In this document: positions 7,134-14,750 of the stretch, in pieces
How positions within the stretch are numbered: position 1 is the stretch's first letter
Layout of the letters: each line of letters starts with the position of its first letter
Source: Flammeovirgaceae bacterium UBA4659
GTDB lineage: Bacteria > Bacteroidota > Bacteroidia > Cytophagales > Cyclobacteriaceae
Reading direction: 5' to 3'
Length of the DNA: 18,893 bases
Assembly: GCA_002405445.1 (NCBI GenBank)
Contig: DHLV01000113.1
Location: 1 to 18,893 of the forward strand
Made by a program: the position numbers and the translations under genes
The notes under the pieces: generated by a model
The model's input: the letters and a program-made list of their open reading frames with translations, nothing else
What the model was told of the DNA's origin: nothing
Databases searched by the model: none

Positions 7134-8309
7134 ATGAAACAATTGAAGTATCTGATGCTCTTCAGCAGCACTCTGTTTTTATTCCAGTGCAAAGAAACAC
7201 CGCACACTCAATCAAACTCTGAGCCCTCCACACTGAATTGGCGAGCCATCAGCGAAAAAGTGATAGAGCGAATGGATCCTCAACACGGTGAACGGGTGCT
7301 ATTGATCGCACAGCCCGGCCGGTTCGACTCTTTGATCTTGCTACTGGCAGATCAAATCAAAACCAAGCAAGCGATTTACCTGGGTACCATCAGTGTTGAT
7401 TCTGTGCAGCCCATAGGCTGGGAAACAGAATTTACTACGCAAGCAAAACGATTAGACTCTGCCCAACTCATCGAACATTTTTCTTACGTTGATGCGGGCA
7501 TTATGTTGCCGGGTGCGGCCCCCACGCACCGGCCTTATGCAGCGTTGCAGGAGGTGCTGAAAAAGGGAAAAGGAAGGACTGTTCACTTTCATTGGTCGGG
7601 GGCATTTGATGTGAACGGAACACCGCTGGCCATGAACGATAGCATTGATTTGTTTTATCAACGCGCGTTGTTAACAACAGATTATGCAGCGCTGGCCAAG
7701 GTACAATCTCAATTTGAGGCAGCCGCGCAGCGAAAGACTGTGGAAGTCTCCACACCCGAAGGGACGCGCTTGCGATTTGACATCACAGGGCGGCCCATGA
7801 CCAAACAAGATGGCGATGCTTCTCAAGCCCGTTCGCAAAAAAGCATCACCCTCATCGACCGCGAAATAGAGCTGCCTGCAGGCGCCATTCGTGTGGCACC
7901 ACTGGAAGAAACGGTGGAGGGTGTTATGGTGATCCCATCATCAACGTGGAGCAACCAACCGGTTACTGAGTTAACGTTGAAATTTGCCAAAGGCAAAGTA
8001 GTTTCCTTCAGGGCTGCATCCGGGGAAGAAGCCGTAGCGCAAGAGCTCAAAACGGGTGGTGAAGCCGCGCGTTCATTCCGGGAACTGGCACTGGGTTTCA
8101 ACACCATTCTTACACCGCAAAGCGGCTATACCTGGGTGCCCCACTACGGCTATGGGGCAGGTGTTGTGCGCCTATCGCTGGGCGACAACACGGAATTAAA
8201 TGGCAAAGTGAGAGGGAAGTACGTGCGGTGGAATTTCTTTGTCAATGCAACTATAAAAGTGGGCGATGAGGTGTGGGTGGAAAGCGGAAAGTTAGCAGCT
8301 CAACCATAA
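7134..8309 (+). CDS. M29 aminopeptidase-like lipoprotein with degenerate metal site
   Basis: The 391-residue product starts with a lipoprotein signal (lipobox LFQC, Cys19) and should be anchored in the envelope. The body resembles thermophilic M29 metallo-aminopeptidases: EVSTPEGTRLRFDITGR (204-220), LPAGAIRVAPLEETVEGVM (247-265), an ELTLKFAKGKVVSF strand pair (279-292) and FRELALGFN (315-323). M29 enzymes bind two metal ions through Glu, Glu, His, His and Asp. Here the first Glu position (G-E-V-F-x-A-P in the family) reads GAIRVAP, so Ala251. The His of the VH-x-ALG block is Arg346 in VVRLSLG. The final HWD triad reads RWN (Arg365, Asn367). Only Glu317 appears kept. The alignment was done by eye. 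The protein probably lacks peptidase activity and may bind peptides. It appears monocistronic. Confidence 0.72.
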   Translation: MKQLKYLMLFSSTLFLFQCKETPHTQSNSEPSTLNWRAISEKVIERMDPQHGERVLLIAQPGRFDSLILLLADQIKTKQAIYLGTISVDSVQPIGWETEFTTQAKRLDSAQLIEHFSYVDAGIMLPGAAPTHRPYAALQEVLKKGKGRTVHFHWSGAFDVNGTPLAMNDSIDLFYQRALLTTDYAALAKVQSQFEAAAQRKTVEVSTPEGTRLRFDITGRPMTKQDGDASQARSQKSITLIDREIELPAGAIRVAPLEETVEGVMVIPSSTWSNQPVTELTLKFAKGKVVSFRAASGEEAVAQELKTGGEAARSFRELALGFNTILTPQSGYTWVPHYGYGAGVVRLSLGDNTELNGKVRGKYVRWNFFVNATIKVGDEVWVESGKLAAQP

Positions 8310-8316
8310 GTTTTAT

Positions 8317-8346
8317 TTTGAACGATAATTCTAGGCATTAGGATTG
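8317..8346 (+). promoter_or_regulatory. Candidate promoter of the beta-CASP gene
   Basis: TTTG (8317-8320) and TAGGATTG (8339-8346, one mismatch to TAnnTTTG) are 18 bp apart. A start near 8353 would give a leader of about 25 nt before ATG 8378. Confidence 0.35.
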
Positions 8347-8377
8347 TTTTCTGTAATTTGAAACCAATTCAAATCGA

Positions 8378-9781
8378 ATGGACGTAAAAATAAAATTCCT
8401 TGGTGCTGCCCGCAGCGTTACAGGTTCTAAGTACTTGGTGGAAGCAGGCCGCCAAAAAATTCTGCTCGACTGCGGCTTGTTCCAAGGGCAAAAAGCACTG
8501 CGACTTCGCAACTGGGACAAACTACCCATCGACCCGGCAGAAATTCATACCGTTGTTATCACCCACGCACACATCGACCACATCGGCTACCTGCCACGTT
8601 TAGTGAAAGACGGATTCTCAGGCAAAATCATTTGCACTGCAGCCACTGAAGATTTGATGAAAATCATGCTGATGGACGCTGCCAAACTTCAGGAAGAAGA
8701 AGCGCTGTTCGCCTTCAAGCGCGGCTACTCCAAACACAGCCGGCCAGAGCCACTCTTCAACTCAGGTGACGCAAAGGCAGTGCTATCATTGGTCGATAGC
8801 CATGTGTTCAAAAAAGACATCTTCATCGCCCCCAATATGCTTGTGCGGTTCTACAATGCCGGCCATATTTTGGGTGCAGCCATTGTGGAAATGAAAATTG
8901 AAGGCGAAAAGGAGACGAAGTCGATTGTTTTTTCTGGCGATCTGGGCCGCTACCAAGACCCGATCATGTACGACCCGGAAAGCTTGCCGCAAGCAGATGT
9001 GCTGGTGATAGAGTCAACCTATGGAAATAAGTTGAACCCTCAAACTGATGTTGAAGAGCAACTAATCCAAATCGTGCGCGAAGCATACAACAACAATGGG
9101 GCATTGTTGATCCCCGCGTTTGCCTTGGGCCGCACACAAAGTTTGCTATACTACTTTAACAAGTTGATGAGTGCTGGCGCAATACCTTTGCTACCCATCT
9201 ACATTGATAGCCCGATGGCCATCAACGTGACTGATCTATACGAGCGTCATGGCAGTTTACACAAGATAACCGTGACACGGCAGGGCACCCAATTGGTCAG
9301 TATTTTTGATTCACCCAACATTCATTATTGTCATTCACGCGAAAGTTCAAAAGCATTGAATGAAATCAGGAAGCCCATCATCATCATTTCTGCAAGTGGC
9401 ATGGCCACCGGTGGCCGCATTCTGCACCATTTGTATCACCGGCTGCCGCGCGAAGCCGATACCATTTTGTTTGCCGGCTTTCAGGCGGAAGGGTCGCGTG
9501 GACGCGACATTCTGGAGGGGGAAAAATCAATCAAAATGTTTGGTGAACAAGTCCCTGTGAAATGTAATGTGCGCGAAGTCTACGGCCTCTCTGCACATGC
9601 CGACCAGAGCGAACTGATGCGGTGGATTAACCAATTTGATCATGCTCCAAAGAAAACCTTTGTGACGCACGGTGAGTTGGAAAGTGCCCTTGCGTTTGCC
9701 CGACTGCTCGAGCAAAAGAAAGGTTGGAAAACAGAAGTACCTGAGTACCTGGAGTCGAGTGTATTGTTTGAAGGGATTTAA
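8378..9781 (+). CDS. MBL-fold beta-CASP ribonuclease-type protein (RMMBL)
   Basis: This 467-residue protein has the full set of motifs of the metallo-beta-lactamase/beta-CASP/RMMBL family, whose bacterial and archaeal members are zinc-dependent RNA-processing nucleases related to CPSF73/Ysh1. Motif 2 is THAHIDH (62-68), motif 3 is AGHILGA (His163), motif 4 is FSGDLGR (Asp188), motif A is VIESTYGN (Glu212), motif B is GLSAHADQ (His407) and motif C is VTHGE (His431). The beta-CASP insertion includes IPAFALGRTQ (245-254) and SASGMATGGRILHH (338-351). Every metal and catalytic residue I would expect is present, so it should be active in the cytoplasm, probably on RNA. The precise substrate is not predictable. 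The length fits the short prokaryotic form without N-terminal KH domains. ATG 8378 directly precedes the first beta strand (VKIKFLGAARSVTGS). Confidence 0.92.
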   Translation: MDVKIKFLGAARSVTGSKYLVEAGRQKILLDCGLFQGQKALRLRNWDKLPIDPAEIHTVVITHAHIDHIGYLPRLVKDGFSGKIICTAATEDLMKIMLMDAAKLQEEEALFAFKRGYSKHSRPEPLFNSGDAKAVLSLVDSHVFKKDIFIAPNMLVRFYNAGHILGAAIVEMKIEGEKETKSIVFSGDLGRYQDPIMYDPESLPQADVLVIESTYGNKLNPQTDVEEQLIQIVREAYNNNGALLIPAFALGRTQSLLYYFNKLMSAGAIPLLPIYIDSPMAINVTDLYERHGSLHKITVTRQGTQLVSIFDSPNIHYCHSRESSKALNEIRKPIIIISASGMATGGRILHHLYHRLPREADTILFAGFQAEGSRGRDILEGEKSIKMFGEQVPVKCNVREVYGLSAHADQSELMRWINQFDHAPKKTFVTHGELESALAFARLLEQKKGWKTEVPEYLESSVLFEGI

Positions 9782-9864
9782 TTTTGAAGTTCTCGGGTAG
9801 AATGCAAGTTTCATTACAGAATCAAAAATCAACCACTGCAAACCAGCGATCATAAATCCGTCTC

Positions 9865-10968
9865 ATGCAAGAACGACTTTACTCCCTAGACGTGTTTCGC
9901 GGCATCACTGTGGCCGCAATGATTGTAGTCAATAACCCCGGAAGTTGGGACAGCGTGTACGCTCCCTTGTTGCATGCCCGTTGGCACGGTTGCACGCCAA
10001 CGGATTTGATATTCCCATTTTTTCTGTTCATCGTAGGCGTTTCCATTCACTTTGCCTACCACCCCAAGGCTACCGAAGGACTTTCCAAAAAGAATATTGC
10101 AAAAATCTTAAAGCGCTCGGCCATCATCTTTCTTTTAGGATTGATGCTTGCATTGGTTCCCAAGTTCAGTTTTGCAACGGTAAGAATTCCCGGAGTGCTT
10201 CAGCGCATCAGCCTCGTATTTTTGTGCTGTGCCCTGCTTTACTTGTCAACTCAATGGTTGGCGCAACTCCGTGTGGCGTTGGTGCTGCTGCTCGGCTATT
10301 TCGTATTGATGACGATGGTACCCGTGCCGGGCGTAGGTCATTCCAGCTTAGAACCCGAAAGTAACATGGGTGCGTGGCTCGATCGGCTGTTGTTGGATGG
10401 ACACCTGTGGGCGCAGAGCAAAACGTGGGACCCGGAAGGTGTACTCAGCACGCTGCCCGCGATCGCTACCGGCATACTGGGCATGCTGTGCGGCAAGCTG
10501 TTTTCAAGTATCAAGCAACCCAGCGAGAGGGTTTCATGGCTATTTTTTATGGGCGCCATCTTTACCGTTTTAGGATTGGGTTGGGGAATGGTGTTTCCCA
10601 TCAACAAAGCGATGTGGACCAGCAGCTACGTGCTCTACACTGGCGGCATCGCCACACAATTTTTAGCCGCTTGCTACTGGCTGATTGACATACAAGGAAT
10701 AAAGAAATGGTCGATGCCTTTTGTGTACTATGGCACCAACGCGATTTTTGTGTTTGTGGCCTCCGGGTTACTCGCAAAGCTACTCTTGCGCGTCAACCTA
10801 GGCGAAGGAGAAAAACAGCAGTCACTGTGGTCAATCATTTACCAAAATATCTACGCCAACTGGCTGAGTCCGAAAAACGCATCGTTAGCCTTTGCCGTTT
10901 CGCTTATCTTGTTATTTGGGTTGATTCTGCGGTGGATGTACCAGCGGAAATTATTCATTAAGGTGTAG
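9865..10968 (+). CDS. HGSNAT/DUF5009-type multipass membrane acyltransferase
   Basis: The 367-residue protein is a polytopic membrane protein of roughly ten helices. It begins with the family hallmark RLYSLDVFRGITVAAMIVVN, followed by LLHARWHGCTPTDLIFPFFL. His41 in RWHG corresponds to the acetyl-accepting histidine of human heparan-alpha-glucosaminide N-acetyltransferase. RIPGVLQRISL (107-117) is the next conserved block. The family moves acetyl groups from cytosolic acetyl-CoA to a sugar amine on the other side of the membrane. In Bacteroidota these genes often sit among glycan-use genes, but no such neighbour is obvious here except possibly the DUF1080 gene 3 kb away. The reaction is therefore inferred only from family membership. 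It lies 83 bp after the beta-CASP gene and may have its own promoter. Confidence 0.87.
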   Translation: MQERLYSLDVFRGITVAAMIVVNNPGSWDSVYAPLLHARWHGCTPTDLIFPFFLFIVGVSIHFAYHPKATEGLSKKNIAKILKRSAIIFLLGLMLALVPKFSFATVRIPGVLQRISLVFLCCALLYLSTQWLAQLRVALVLLLGYFVLMTMVPVPGVGHSSLEPESNMGAWLDRLLLDGHLWAQSKTWDPEGVLSTLPAIATGILGMLCGKLFSSIKQPSERVSWLFFMGAIFTVLGLGWGMVFPINKAMWTSSYVLYTGGIATQFLAACYWLIDIQGIKKWSMPFVYYGTNAIFVFVASGLLAKLLLRVNLGEGEKQQSLWSIIYQNIYANWLSPKNASLAFAVSLILLFGLILRWMYQRKLFIKV

Positions 10969-11005
10969 CAAGTACCAGCCAGTTGACTTCAAACAATCTT
11001 TTTTT

Positions 11006-11033
11006 GTCACCACGCAACCCATGCGTCCGTATA
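11006..11033 (+). promoter_or_regulatory. Candidate ECF-type promoter of the sigma operon
   Basis: GTCACC (11006-11011) and CGTATA (11028-11033) are separated by 16 bp, resembling the AACC/CGTC-type elements of ECF sigma promoters, and lie 27 bp before the sigma gene start. An inverted repeat ACGCA-N5-TGCGT (11012-11026) sits between them, and a T7 run (10999-11005) precedes. Autoregulation by the encoded sigma factor is typical of this class but is only inferred here. Confidence 0.35.
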
Positions 11034-11059
11034 AGCATCTAGTCAATGAATTCAATTGA

Positions 11060-11635
11060 ATGGGTTTACAGGTTTACCGGTTAAGTGAACAAGAGCTGAT
11101 TGATGGTTGCAAACGTCAAAACAGGCAAGCGCAACGGGGTTTGTACCACTTGTACTCAGGCAAGATGTACGCCCTCTGCTGCCGCTATATAAAAGACAAA
11201 ATGGAGGCGGAAGATGTGCTGGTGATTGCTTTTGCCAAAATACTTGACCGAATAGACCAATACAAAGGTGATGGCAGTTTTGAAGGATGGATCAGGCGTA
11301 TCATGGTGAATGAGTCGTTGGGCCACTTGCGCAAGAAAAAATATATGTACCTCGAAACAGACATCGACACTGCTGACCGCGAGTTGAACTACGACCCTCC
11401 GGAAACCGATCTGGAAGCAGAGGATCTGATGAAGCTGATCGGCTCGCTGCCCACAGGCTACCGAATTGTCTTCAACCTGTATGCAATTGACGGGTTTACG
11501 CACCAGGAGATTGCAGCACAGTTGGGCATCAGTGAGAACACCTCAAAATCACAACTGAGCCGCGCACGATCGTTGCTTCAGAAAAGACTATTGGAATTGG
11601 AAGGCCAACAAAAAAAAATCATGAGCCATGAATAA
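11060..11635 (+). CDS. ECF RNA polymerase sigma factor
   Basis: The 191-residue protein has the two-domain layout of extracytoplasmic-function sigma factors. Region 2 (about 25-95) includes YHLYSGKMYALCCRYIKD, the core-binding and -10 element helices EAEDVLVIAFAKIL, and FEGWIRRIMVNESLGHLRKK. An acidic linker (96-122) follows. Region 4 (about 123-178) includes LPTGYRIVFNLYAIDGFTHQEIAAQLG and the -35 recognition helix SENTSKSQLSRARSLLQKRL. It directs polymerase to a small regulon, usually for envelope or nutrient functions. It overlaps the next gene by 8 nt, so the two are translationally coupled, and the third gene encodes a barrel. This trio is a recurring Bacteroidota arrangement. No TonB-dependent transducer or SusCD pair is nearby, so it is not the FecIR-type. 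Confidence 0.93.
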   Translation: MGLQVYRLSEQELIDGCKRQNRQAQRGLYHLYSGKMYALCCRYIKDKMEAEDVLVIAFAKILDRIDQYKGDGSFEGWIRRIMVNESLGHLRKKKYMYLETDIDTADRELNYDPPETDLEAEDLMKLIGSLPTGYRIVFNLYAIDGFTHQEIAAQLGISENTSKSQLSRARSLLQKRLLELEGQQKKIMSHE

Positions 11636-12305
11636 AATGGACGAGTTATATAAGAATAAACTAGAAAACCACTCCTTGCCGCCCTCGGCCGAGGCATGGG
11701 AAAAAGTAGAGCGCCAACTGGAAAAAAAAAGTAAACCAGTGATTTGGTGGCATGCCGCAGCCGCAGTGCTGTTGGTAGGCGCGGTGGGGTGGTGGGCCTA
11801 TACGTGGCAAACCAGCAATACTGTAAGCCAAATGGTTGCAACTATGGACAACCCTCCAGCGCAATCTCCGGCCGCCATTGCAAAACCACCAATTGCCCCA
11901 AGCCCATCTATTACCGAACCAGCGCAGCTGCCTCCCAAAAAGATCGCGAAGGCCGTTTTGACAAAAACTGCTACACCTAAGTCGTCAGCAAATCAACAAC
12001 CAACGTTGGCCATCACAAAAAGTGAAACAAATTCAATTGAAGTACCAGTCGCTGCTCAAATTGTTTTGCCATCAGAAGCGGCCCCTGCCGGTGCTGCGCA
12101 GCCGCAAAAACCAATTGTGTTGGAGTTTACCCTACAGCCCATTGCTAACGAAACCGTGGCGAAAGCACATGCAGAAAAGCGGAGTATTAAAAGTGTGTTG
12201 GTGGATCTAAAAAATGGTGAAAGCAACCTCAACTTCCAAACATTGAAGGAGAACTTGTTTGCCTTCAATCATAAAAAACAAAAGCCCATAGAAACGCAAG
12301 AGTAA
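11628..12305 (+). CDS. Single-pass membrane protein, probable anti-sigma factor
   Basis: The 225-residue protein has a short cytoplasmic N-terminus with helical residues LPPSAEAWEKVERQLEKK (17-34), one transmembrane segment (about 39-60, rich in Ala, Val and Trp), and a long Pro/Ala/Lys/Thr-rich extracytoplasmic region without a recognisable enzyme domain. This topology, and the P-P-S-A-W-x-x-V-x-x-x-L motif in front of the helix, is what I associate with membrane proteins encoded after ECF sigma factors in Bacteroidota, where the cytosolic part holds the sigma factor at the membrane. No zinc-binding H-x3-C-x2-C motif is visible, so it is not a canonical ZAS anti-sigma factor. The start is ATG 11628, or ATG 11637 (residue 4). 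The role is inferred from topology and position. Confidence 0.7.
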   Translation: MNKMDELYKNKLENHSLPPSAEAWEKVERQLEKKSKPVIWWHAAAAVLLVGAVGWWAYTWQTSNTVSQMVATMDNPPAQSPAAIAKPPIAPSPSITEPAQLPPKKIAKAVLTKTATPKSSANQQPTLAITKSETNSIEVPVAAQIVLPSEAAPAGAAQPQKPIVLEFTLQPIANETVAKAHAEKRSIKSVLVDLKNGESNLNFQTLKENLFAFNHKKQKPIETQE

Positions 12306-12335
12306 AATCGAATTAAGAATTAAAATCTTTTATAT

Positions 12336-13343
12336 ATGAAAACAAGAATATTGTTCCTTACTGCATTTATTACTTTCCATTACTCAATAGCCCAAAAAAA
12401 GGCCGACACGGTTATCATTAAAATAGGTGAAGCCAGTAAGATCATTTTTGCCATCAGCGATAAAAAGGATTTAGAGACCTTGAAGCACTATAATTTACAA
12501 TCTTTGATGAGTGATATGATCCAAAAACTCAGCAATCGTGATTCCACTGATTTGGTAAAGCCTGCCACAGCGTATTTGAAAGATACCGTGCCGGCCCACC
12601 AAATTACGGGTGTTACTGATGTCAATACTCAGACTGAACAAAATGAATCACTGGACGAAAATCAAGACAACACCCATTACACCATCCGGAAACGGCCACG
12701 CAGGAAGACGTACAGCACCTTCTCAATGGATATCGGAACAAACAACTACCTTGAAAGCGGTAAATTTCCTGACCAAAATAACAGTTTGTATAGTGTGCGT
12801 CCGTGGGGCAGTTGGTATGTTGCGCTCAATTCCATCCAACGTACACGCCTTGCAAATAAATTTTTCTTAGAATGGGGCGGTGGATTCAGTTGGTACAACT
12901 TCAAATTTCAAAATGATAAAGTTCAAATGACAAAAGACGATAACGGTGTATCTTTCCAATTGGATACCCGCGATGTTCAATTCGACAAAAGTAAACTAAC
13001 GGTAGCCTATGTGCAGGCTTCATTGGTGCCCATGATTGACTTCAGTGGAAGCAGCCGAAAGCCCGGCTTCTTTAATGGCTTCTCGAGCGGATTTAGGTTT
13101 GGCGCAGGGCCCTACATCGGGTACCGCATTGACAGCTATACCAAACAGAAGTTTGAACAAAACGGAGACACAAAAAAGGAGCACAGACACGATTCATATT
13201 ACATCAATAATCTCAGGTACGGGTTACGCATGCAAATCGGGTTCAAAGGGGCTGACTTCTTTTTTAATTACGATATGAATGATCTTTTCACGGAAAACAA
13301 AGGACCCCGGCTCAATGCATTTAGTTTTGGAGTGTCGTTCTAA
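12336..13343 (+). CDS. Outer-membrane beta-barrel protein of the ECF operon
   Basis: The 335-residue product has a signal peptide (1-19, cleavage after SIAQ or just before it), then a lysine/aspartate-rich periplasmic linker (about 20-125) without a known fold. From about residue 127 come alternating amphipathic strands typical of small porin-like barrels (STFSMDIGTNNYLESG, KFFLEWGGGFSWYNFKF, LTVAYVQASLVPMIDFSG, GFRFGAGPYIGYRIDSYTK). The chain ends in a strand with terminal Phe (NAFSFGVSF), as expected for recognition by the BAM complex. It sits 30 bp after the putative anti-sigma gene and so is probably co-transcribed. One plausible role is to report barrel or envelope status to the sigma/anti-sigma pair; this is inference. 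No PorT or OmpA domain is evident. Confidence 0.8.
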   Translation: MKTRILFLTAFITFHYSIAQKKADTVIIKIGEASKIIFAISDKKDLETLKHYNLQSLMSDMIQKLSNRDSTDLVKPATAYLKDTVPAHQITGVTDVNTQTEQNESLDENQDNTHYTIRKRPRRKTYSTFSMDIGTNNYLESGKFPDQNNSLYSVRPWGSWYVALNSIQRTRLANKFFLEWGGGFSWYNFKFQNDKVQMTKDDNGVSFQLDTRDVQFDKSKLTVAYVQASLVPMIDFSGSSRKPGFFNGFSSGFRFGAGPYIGYRIDSYTKQKFEQNGDTKKEHRHDSYYINNLRYGLRMQIGFKGADFFFNYDMNDLFTENKGPRLNAFSFGVSF

Positions 13344-13433
13344 CAATCACAGACTTCATACCGCTTACAGGCCGCAATCTTGCTAGCCGGTTGGCACTTT
13401 GAGTTCTGTGATATATTCAAACCCAATCAATTG

Positions 13434-13465
13434 TTGCAAATGCCATTCTGCTACCATTAGATTTG
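13434..13465 (+). promoter_or_regulatory. Candidate promoter of the vsr-like / DUF1080 operon
   Basis: TTG (13434-13436) and TAGATTTG (13458-13465) are 21 bp apart; the second box matches TAnnTTTG exactly. Transcription would begin about 10 bp before ATG 13482, giving an almost leaderless message for the two overlapping genes. Confidence 0.45.
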
Positions 13466-13481
13466 CATAGCCCTTAACAGC

Positions 13482-14015
13482 ATGAAACCCTACTGCCTCA
13501 AACCCATTCCCGTGCCTCGGTTTGAAGAAGCAGCAGGATTTTATACTTCTGCCCAACGATCTGACACGATGCGGAAAATCCGCAGCGCCAACACTAAACC
13601 CGAGAGATTGCTGCGCAAAGCGCTTTGGGCAAAGGGATTCCGCTACCGCATCCACCCCAAACACGTTCCGGGCAGGCCTGATGTTTTCATTCGAAAATAC
13701 CGCCTGGCAATCTTTGTGGATGGCGAATTTTGGCACGGTCGCAATTGGCACGCCAAAAAAGAAAAAATCATATCCAACCGCGGGTTTTGGATTCCAAAAA
13801 TCGAGCGAAATATGCAGCGCGATGAGGAAGTAGACCGGTTACTGGATCACCTGGGCTGGACGGTAATTCGGTTCTGGGATCAAATTGTTTTAAAAGATTT
13901 GGATACCTGCGTGAAGACCGTGCAAGCCTATGCCCACACCGCCTTTCACCTGCGCAACAGTATTGAGGAAGCCGGTTTTGATGCAGACGCGGATTTCACC
14001 AACTTTACTTCATGA
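13482..14015 (+). CDS. Vsr-like (very short patch repair) endonuclease, zinc-less variant
   Basis: Vsr enzymes nick DNA at T:G mismatches left by deamination of 5-methylcytosine. This 177-residue protein matches the fold: RSDTMRKIRSANTKPERLLR (26-45), GFRYRIHPKHVPGRPD (52-67), AIFVDGEFWHGRNW (76-89) and NRGFWIPKIERNMQRD (99-114), then TVIRFWDQIV (127-136). Expected catalytic residues include Glu41, Asp67 and His85. In E. coli Vsr the loop reads THGCFWH and carries zinc cysteines. Here it is VDGEFWH, so the Thr/His pair and the Cys are replaced, and the later Cys positions are Trp89 and Gln134. This variant is, as far as I recall, common in Bacteroidota genomes without dcm. No cytosine methylase gene lies in the window. 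The stop codon overlaps the next gene's start (ATGA, 14012-14015). Confidence 0.85.
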   Translation: MKPYCLKPIPVPRFEEAAGFYTSAQRSDTMRKIRSANTKPERLLRKALWAKGFRYRIHPKHVPGRPDVFIRKYRLAIFVDGEFWHGRNWHAKKEKIISNRGFWIPKIERNMQRDEEVDRLLDHLGWTVIRFWDQIVLKDLDTCVKTVQAYAHTAFHLRNSIEEAGFDADADFTNFTS

Positions 14016-14704
14016 ACCTCAAAAACGATCGACTCATTACCATGCTAACGATATTGTTGGCCTGCTGTCTCGCTGCTTGTATGCCTGACACCCCGAAAGG
14101 CGAACCATTGTTCAACGGCAAAGACCTGACTGGCTGGAGATTCTACAAAGACAGGGATAACAACAGCTGGGAGGTACTGGATGGCACACTGCATTGCAAA
14201 CCGTTTGATGGAAACGAAAAACGTGCAGACCTGGTAACCATCGCTGAGTATGAAAATTTCGAGCTGACATGGGATTGGAAACTGCCACCACAGGGTAACA
14301 GCGGCCTCATGTTTGCGGTGGTAGAAGAATTTGACGAGCCCTATTTGAGCGGGCCCGAATACCAACTGCTGGACGACATCGGTTATCCCGGAAACATTGA
14401 AGATTGGCAAAAAACGGCAAGTAACTATGGTATGCATGCAGCTGAAAATGCCCCCGTCAAACCGGTGGGCGAATGGAACAAATCGAAATTGGTGGTGAAC
14501 GGGAACCATGTGCAGCACTGGCTCAACGGAACAAAAGTCGTAGACTATGAACTGGGGTCTGATGACTGGAGGCAACGAAAAGCCAAAAGTAAATGGAACG
14601 AAGCACCCGGCTATGGAGCTTCAAAAAAAGGCCGCGTTGCCATACAAGATCACGGAAGTGAGGTTTGGTTGAAGGACATCAACATCGCAGAGATCAAGCG
14701 ATGA
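14012..14704 (+). CDS. DUF1080 (3-keto-disaccharide hydrolase domain) lipoprotein
   Basis: The 230-residue product has a lipoprotein signal with lipobox LAAC (Cys23), so it is exported and lipid-anchored. The mature part is a DUF1080 concanavalin-like beta-sandwich: EPLFNGKDLTGWRFYK (31-46), SWEVLDGTLHCK (52-63), FELTWDWKLPPQGNSGLMF (83-101), PYLSGPEYQLLDD (110-122) and GRVAIQDHGSEVWLKDINI (207-225). Characterised members in Bacteroidota cleave 3-keto-glycosides formed by periplasmic glycoside oxidoreductases; the actual substrate here is unknown. ATG 14012 overlaps the stop of the Vsr-like gene; ATG 14042 (residue 11) would give a shorter signal sequence and is also possible. Being translationally coupled to a DNA-repair gene is odd and may only reflect gene packing. 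Confidence 0.87.
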   Translation: MNLKNDRLITMLTILLACCLAACMPDTPKGEPLFNGKDLTGWRFYKDRDNNSWEVLDGTLHCKPFDGNEKRADLVTIAEYENFELTWDWKLPPQGNSGLMFAVVEEFDEPYLSGPEYQLLDDIGYPGNIEDWQKTASNYGMHAAENAPVKPVGEWNKSKLVVNGNHVQHWLNGTKVVDYELGSDDWRQRKAKSKWNEAPGYGASKKGRVAIQDHGSEVWLKDINIAEIKR

Positions 14705-14750
14705 CTGTACGTTGCACAGATGGCGTGGCCAACACCGACTACCTCCGCCT

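Noticed and set aside
10969..11005. T7 run after the acyltransferase gene as a terminator
   Set aside because: No convincing stem precedes it; it more likely belongs to the A/T-rich upstream part of the ECF promoter.
14045..14575. Minus-strand open frame of 176 codons opposite the DUF1080 gene
   Set aside because: No family resemblance, and it is fully antisense to a conserved lipoprotein.
13482..14704. Restriction or anti-phage system built around the Vsr-like gene
   Set aside because: No methylase, helicase or effector gene accompanies it; the HSDR_N protein is 12 kb away and not in the same unit.
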